6,404 nt of DNA from Acidimicrobiia bacterium (GTDB taxonomy: Bacteria; Actinomycetota; Acidimicrobiia; Spongiisociales; ZC4RG35): contig QIDW01000378.1 of NCBI GenBank assembly GCA_003230435.1, positions 1 through 6,404 of the forward strand, written 5' to 3'. Shown here in pieces: positions 5,914 through 6,404 of this stretch; position 1 is the first letter of the stretch; each line of letters starts with the position of its first letter. The notes beneath the pieces are model-generated. The model did no database searches. It had not been told where the DNA came from and worked only from the letters and a program-made list of their open reading frames with translations. The position numbers were made by a program, and so were the translations under genes.

Positions 5914-5961
5914 TGTGCGGCAAGGCTAAGCGGACCTTGCGGAAGTAGATAGCCTCAGGCT
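5914..5961. promoter_or_regulatory. Compact divergent ppgK/gnd promoter region with inverted repeats
   Basis: Only 48 bp separate the two divergent start codons. The same hexamer TAGCCT, a TANNNT-type -10, occurs once for each direction: plus strand 5950-5955, six bases before the gnd GTG; minus strand 5928-5923, nine bases before the ppgK TTG. This fits leaderless or nearly leaderless mRNAs and explains the lack of ribosome binding sites. Two inverted repeats overlap these boxes: GCAAGG-N9-CCTTGC (5920-5940) and AGCCT-C-AGGCT (5951-5961). They are candidate operators through which one regulator could control both genes. No clear -35 boxes are visible. Promoter assignment is inference. Confidence 0.45.
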
Positions 5962-6404
5962 GTGACTAGGAGCCCGCCCGCTGACATCGGAGTCGTTGGC
6001 CTCGCTGTGATGGGAGCCAACCTCGCCCTCAATCTTGCCGACGCCGGCAACAAGGTCGCCGTGTACAACCGGACCACCTCGGTGACCGACGACTTCATGG
6101 CCGGTCCGGCCGCCAACATGGGCTTCGCTCCTGCGGCAACTCTCGAGGAACTCATCGGCCAACTCGGCTCACCTCGCGTCGTTCTTCTCATGGTGAAGGC
6201 GGGAGCACCGGTCGATGCCGTCATCGGAGAGCTCGTTCCGCTGCTCGACAACGGAGACATCATCATCGACGGCGGCAACTCGAGGTTCACCGACACCGAG
6301 CGTCGATACAAGGATCTGTCAGAACAGGGGATCAGATATCTCGGAGTTGGGATCTCCGGGGGTGAGGAAGGTGCCCGCCACGGACCGTCGATAATGCCAG
6401 GCGG
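5962..6404 (+). CDS. gnd: 6-phosphogluconate dehydrogenase (decarboxylating), N-terminal part
   Basis: The enzyme oxidises and decarboxylates 6-phosphogluconate to ribulose 5-phosphate, producing NADPH, in the oxidative pentose phosphate pathway. The window holds the first 148 residues; the catalytic-lysine region and the helical C-terminal domain lie beyond the right edge. The Rossmann fold opens with IGVVGLAVMGANLALNLA (9-26), followed by NRT (36-38), whose Arg and Thr normally hold the NADP 2'-phosphate. LLMVKAG (75-81), DGGNS (103-107) and SGGEEGARHGPSIMPGG (132-148) are hallmark motifs. These match the long (about 470-residue) NADP-dependent form and not the short NAD form. The GTG at 5962 is the only usable start: an in-frame TAG lies four codons upstream, and the next candidates fall within the Rossmann motif. 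There is no proper Shine-Dalgarno. It is divergent from ppgK, whose product supplies the same pathway. Confidence 0.96.
   Translation, partial: MTRSPPADIGVVGLAVMGANLALNLADAGNKVAVYNRTTSVTDDFMAGPAANMGFAPAATLEELIGQLGSPRVVLLMVKAGAPVDAVIGELVPLLDNGDIIIDGGNSRFTDTERRYKDLSEQGIRYLGVGISGGEEGARHGPSIMPG

Overview
The window reads as a chromosomal stretch from a moderately high-GC member of the Actinomycetota. The taxon is inferred from gene content: a SARP-type regulator, a small deazaflavin (F420)-type reductase and a polyphosphate glucokinase of the ROK superfamily, all typical of that phylum. Codon third positions are rich in G and C, and start codons are mixed (ATG, GTG, TTG). I see no mobile element, tRNA, rRNA or CRISPR array.

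Left part, minus strand (about 1-3181): transcription runs right to left through a full-length malic enzyme with a C-terminal phosphotransacetylase-like domain (maeB type), then a 123-residue F420-type reductase homologue, then the N-terminal 127 codons of a SARP/BTAD regulator cut by the window edge. Centre, plus strand (about 3239-4994): a divergent intergenic region carries a 13-bp palindrome and a plausible -10 box. It is followed by a small conserved-looking protein of unknown function and the ribosome-associated GTPase HflX, whose start codon lies inside a predicted two-part hairpin. Right part: a 181-bp convergent gap with a marginal 49-codon ORF, then polyphosphate glucokinase (minus strand), and divergently, 48 bp away, the first 148 residues of 6-phosphogluconate dehydrogenase (plus strand, cut by the right edge).

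Functionally, most of the window concerns central carbon and redox metabolism. Malic enzyme makes NADPH and pyruvate from malate. The glucokinase feeds glucose 6-phosphate toward the pentose phosphate pathway, and Gnd is the second NADPH-producing step of that pathway. The glucokinase/Gnd pair share one very short promoter region with inverted repeats and look leaderless or nearly so, which suggests joint control. HflX is a stress or ribosome-rescue factor and may be controlled at the level of translation.

I did not find a clearly new multi-gene system. The best leads are the hairpin over the hflX start codon, the loss of the conserved His in the sugar-binding ExGH motif of the glucokinase, the compact divergent ppgK/gnd control region, the palindromes in the maeB and SARP promoter regions, and the unrecognised 102-residue protein between maeB and hflX.
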